Positions 45,429-48,025 of a stretch of 48,025 nt of DNA are shown piece after piece (position 1 is the first letter of the stretch; every line of letters begins with the position of its first letter). Source of the stretch: Gammaproteobacteria bacterium (lineage in GTDB: Bacteria; Pseudomonadota; Gammaproteobacteria; UBA6429; Thiohalophilaceae); contig JAOULO010000025.1 of NCBI GenBank assembly GCA_029881995.1, forward strand, positions 1-48,025. The letters are read 5' to 3'. Under the pieces are notes generated by a model, which made no database searches, was not told the origin of the DNA, and saw only the letters and a list, made by a program, of their open reading frames with translations. A program made the translations under genes and the position numbers.

Positions 45429-47367
45429 TTAGCCTCCCACTGGCAACTGGTTGTTGTTTTCTGGAATAAAAACTCTCAACGACCTTAAGCTCCCTTGTCT
45501 GTGGCATCTTAGGCAGACTGGCAAGAAAAATCCGTCCATAGGGTTTACTCTTTAAACGGGGGTCACAGATCATCAGTACACCACTGTCCTGCACATCTCT
45601 GATTAGGCGACCGGCCCCCTGTTTAAGCATGATCACGGCCTGGGGCAGTTGAAACTCCATAAAGGGATTGTTGCCCTCACGCCGCATGGCCTCCAGCCGG
45701 GCCTGCAAAACCGGATCCCCGGGAGAGGCAAAAGGAAGTTTATCGATAATCACACAGGACAGGGCTTCACCACGAACATCCACCCCTTCCCAGAAACTAC
45801 TGGTACCCAGTAGCACCGCATTGCCAGCTTTTCGAAAATCCTCCAACAGACGATCCCGCGGGGCACTGCCCTGTACCAGAATAGGATAGTCACAATCATT
45901 ACCCAATATTTCAGCCGCCTCTCTGAGGGCACGATGACTGGTAAACAACATAAACGCGCGCCCACCACTTGCTGCCAATACCGGTCGGGCTGATTCGACC
46001 ACGGCTTCGGTATAGCTGGCCTGGTTTGGTTCCGGCAGCCCAGTGGGCATATAGAGTAAGGCCTGTCTGGCAAAATCAAATGGGGAATCCCAGCTACGGG
46101 TGATGGCCTCATTGAGGCCTAACTGGCTGATAAAGTGATTAAACCCACCATTCACACTCAGGGTGGCAGAGGTAAATATCCAGGCCCCGGGCATACTCTC
46201 AAGGTGACCACGAAAATTGTCACTGATATCCAGCGGCGTCAGATGCAGTGAAAAGGTCCTCTTGTGAGTTTCAAACCAGTGAATATAGCCTTCGGTCGGC
46301 TCGCCAGTCAGCATACTAAACTGCTCGCTTAACTCCCTGCATCGACGATAACAACTCTCCAGATCCTTGCTACGTTCAGCCAGGGGTTCAAGCTGGTTAT
46401 GAAGTTTCACCAGGCAATTTGTCAGCGTAACAATCGATTTCTGTAACTGCTTGTTATGACGGATATCATTCCAGCTACCCCGTCTCTGAGCCTGACCAAA
46501 ATCTAGCCGCATATCGAGCACTGCCTTATCCAGTGCATCGCAGGCCTTTGGAACGGCATTCCCCTCATTGATCTCTTTATAAAAAGCAGCCTCACTATCA
46601 CGGGCCAGTTCGCGGAGCTGATTGCCACTCATCCCAATACCAAAGAAGGCAGACGCGGCCTCAGCCAGTTGATGGGCCTCATCAATGACGACTGCATCGG
46701 CCATAGGCAGGAGTTCACCAAAACCCTGTTCCTTGATGGACATGTCGGCAAACAGAAGATGATGGTTGATGACAACAATATCTGCCGCCTGGGCCGCACG
46801 GCGGGCTTTGACAAGATAGCAGTCATTTATTTTTGGACAATCCTGACCAAGACAATTTTCAGCTGTGGATGTGACCCTGGCCCAGATCACATCATCTTCC
46901 GCGATCTCATCCACTTCAGCCCGATCACCCAGCTGAGTGTGACCCGCCCATTCCCCTATGTGGCGTAACTTATTCAACCCCTGATGAGTCAGACTTCGAT
47001 TGTCCTGAAAAGCCAGCTCCAGACGCTGTGGGCAGAGGTAATTGGCCCGCCCTTTTAATAATGCCACCTGGACCGGGACTCCCAGAGCTTTTTGCACCAG
47101 AGGGATATCCTTATGAAATAGCTGATCCTGGAGATTTTTTGTCCCTGTGGAAATCAACACCTTTTTGGTACTGAGAAGGCTGGGGACGAGATAGGCAAAG
47201 GTCTTGCCGGTACCGGTACCGGCCTCAGCAACAAGCCAGGCCTTATCCTGCAGGGCTGACTCAATGGCCTCAGCCATTTGCTGTTGCTGCAATCGTGGAG
47301 CAAAACCGGGAAGTGATGTGGCCAGTGAGCCATCTGCGGACAAGGCGTCCTGAAGGGGGTGGGTCAT
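45409..47367 (-). CDS. yoaA: DinG/YoaA-type ATP-dependent Fe-S helicase
   Basis: An XPD-like superfamily 2 DNA helicase with an iron-sulfur cluster. The 652-residue product has Walker A GTGTGKT (50-56), an Fe-S cluster domain with Cys112 (YLCPQR), Cys172, Cys177 and Cys183 (NCLGQDCPKINDCY), the DEAH box at 229-232 (VVIDEAHQL), and the C-terminal motifs LLGTSSFWEGVDV and QGAGRLIRD. The length and four-cysteine spacing fit YoaA, which aids replication-fork repair, better than the longer DinG, but the split between them is not sure. Upstream is a nuclease-like hypothetical gene 27 bases away; downstream tsaB overlaps. Confidence 0.92.
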   Translation of the reverse strand: MTHPLQDALSADGSLATSLPGFAPRLQQQQMAEAIESALQDKAWLVAEAGTGTGKTFAYLVPSLLSTKKVLISTGTKNLQDQLFHKDIPLVQKALGVPVQVALLKGRANYLCPQRLELAFQDNRSLTHQGLNKLRHIGEWAGHTQLGDRAEVDEIAEDDVIWARVTSTAENCLGQDCPKINDCYLVKARRAAQAADIVVINHHLLFADMSIKEQGFGELLPMADAVVIDEAHQLAEAASAFFGIGMSGNQLRELARDSEAAFYKEINEGNAVPKACDALDKAVLDMRLDFGQAQRRGSWNDIRHNKQLQKSIVTLTNCLVKLHNQLEPLAERSKDLESCYRRCRELSEQFSMLTGEPTEGYIHWFETHKRTFSLHLTPLDISDNFRGHLESMPGAWIFTSATLSVNGGFNHFISQLGLNEAITRSWDSPFDFARQALLYMPTGLPEPNQASYTEAVVESARPVLAASGGRAFMLFTSHRALREAAEILGNDCDYPILVQGSAPRDRLLEDFRKAGNAVLLGTSSFWEGVDVRGEALSCVIIDKLPFASPGDPVLQARLEAMRREGNNPFMEFQLPQAVIMLKQGAGRLIRDVQDSGVLMICDPRLKSKPYGRIFLASLPKMPQTRELKVVESFYSRKQQPVASGRLSETACH

Positions 47368-47394
47368 ATTATTGAATAACTCTTCCTGGGCAAA

Positions 47395-47925
47395 TTATTG
47401 ACTGGACTGATTGTCCCATATTTCATCTGCAATCGCCCCTTCGTCCCTGGTCCAGACGACTCTGGCGATATTTTTGAATTTAGACACCGACATGGCTCCC
47501 CTTTTATTACGATTACTGTCTGTTTGTTCCTTCAGGGCGTCGAGAACTTCTCCCCGCTCAGCCTCATAGATACAGTCCGTCTCGTAGTTTTCGTCCATGA
47601 TCACCAGGAGGATAGCATCCCAGTCCTGTTCAATTTTTAACTGGCCGATGCGCTGGTTCTTTTTGCCTTCATCGAAAATAACCCGACCCTTGATTTGATA
47701 TTTAAGCCCATCACGATTCTCGCGGCCGACTGCGTCATAGCCGCTAACTCCTTCTTTGACAGTTTCAAGCTTGAGGAAATGACAGGCATCGTGCCTTGCA
47801 ATTTCACCACTGATACCCAGGACCTGACCGGTGGTGCGACGATACTCTGCGGCCAGTTGTCTAGCCTCACTGATAAGCTTGCCAACAGAATAAATACCGC
47901 CAGTTTTGCTTGGTTCAGAACTCAT
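47395..47925 (-). CDS. Hypothetical protein with PD-(D/E)XK-nuclease-like core
   Basis: I do not recognise a characterised family member. The 176-residue protein has an N-terminal helical part (LISEARQLAAEYRRTTGQ), then KEGVSGYDAVGRENRDG, KYQIKGRVIF and a helix-strand WDAILLVIMDENYETDCIYEAERGEVLDAL. An Asp about 15 residues before QxK on a beta strand is the arrangement of many PD-(D/E)XK nucleases with the QxK variant, resembling restriction-like DUF6998-type proteins. A short Arg/Lys-rich tail (NRNKRGAMSVSKFKNIARVVW) could contact DNA. It is followed by the Fe-S helicase 27 bases away, so a repair role is possible. The remaining 100 bases of the window (47926-48025) hold nothing I can identify. 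Confidence 0.6.
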   Translation of the reverse strand: MSSEPSKTGGIYSVGKLISEARQLAAEYRRTTGQVLGISGEIARHDACHFLKLETVKEGVSGYDAVGRENRDGLKYQIKGRVIFDEGKKNQRIGQLKIEQDWDAILLVIMDENYETDCIYEAERGEVLDALKEQTDSNRNKRGAMSVSKFKNIARVVWTRDEGAIADEIWDNQSSQ

Positions 47926-48025
47926 CGTGGAAATTGGCTACTTCGTGGATTCATTATTCTAGTGTAACAAACTCAGCAGCGGCCTGCGGGCAGACCTATT
48001 GATCTGGCTGTACTATTTCTTACAT

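Overview
The window looks like chromosomal DNA of a gammaproteobacterium. The gene order rpsB-tsf-pyrH-frr-uppS-cdsA-dxr-rseP-bamA-skp-lpxD-fabZ-lpxA, with lpxB, rnhB and dnaE nearby, is the classic proteobacterial translation and envelope cluster. The map-glnD pair, diverging from rpsB, and the dapC-dapD-dapE block fit the same group. Base composition looks moderate and even. I see no insertion sequence, phage gene, CRISPR array, tRNA or rRNA. Every gene-free stretch is under 300 bases; the longest is the rpsB/map divergent region, 21880-22147. A dedicated bicarbonate-uptake locus suggests an autotroph, perhaps a chemolithoautotroph, but no RuBisCO or sulfur-oxidation gene is present to prove it.

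Layout. Positions 1-6015 (minus strand): the N-terminal part of dnaE, an HPt-REC-REC-PAS hybrid histidine kinase, an HNH nuclease and rnhB. Positions 6187-9381 (plus): gnnA-gnnB-lpxB, which points to lipid A built on 2,3-diamino-2,3-dideoxyglucose. Positions 9386-21879 (minus): lpxA back to rpsB, with a structured rpsB leader, a GC-rich-discriminator promoter and an rpsB-tsf attenuator. Positions 22148-25560 (plus): map and glnD. A small VOC protein follows (minus), then dapC-dapD-yffB-dapE (plus), a small hypothetical gene (minus) and a small tautomerase-like gene (plus).

The most unusual region is 30829-42366 (plus). It holds a beta-carbonic anhydrase, an LCIB-like (limiting-CO2-inducible B, beta/theta carbonic anhydrase fold) protein, and a tight five-gene operon: NuoM-like, DabA (UPF0753/DUF2309), NuoL-like (DabB-type), and two more NuoM-like subunits. 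The characterised DAB bicarbonate pumps have one DabA and one DabB. Here one DabA is encoded with four antiporter-like membrane subunits, two of which have substitutions at usually conserved charged positions. I infer an enlarged, ion-driven inorganic carbon pump working with two carbonic-anhydrase-type proteins.

Positions 42370-47925 (minus) hold an NhaC antiporter convergent with the DAB operon, a DUF302 periplasmic protein, tsaB, a DinG/YoaA-type Fe-S helicase and a nuclease-like hypothetical protein.
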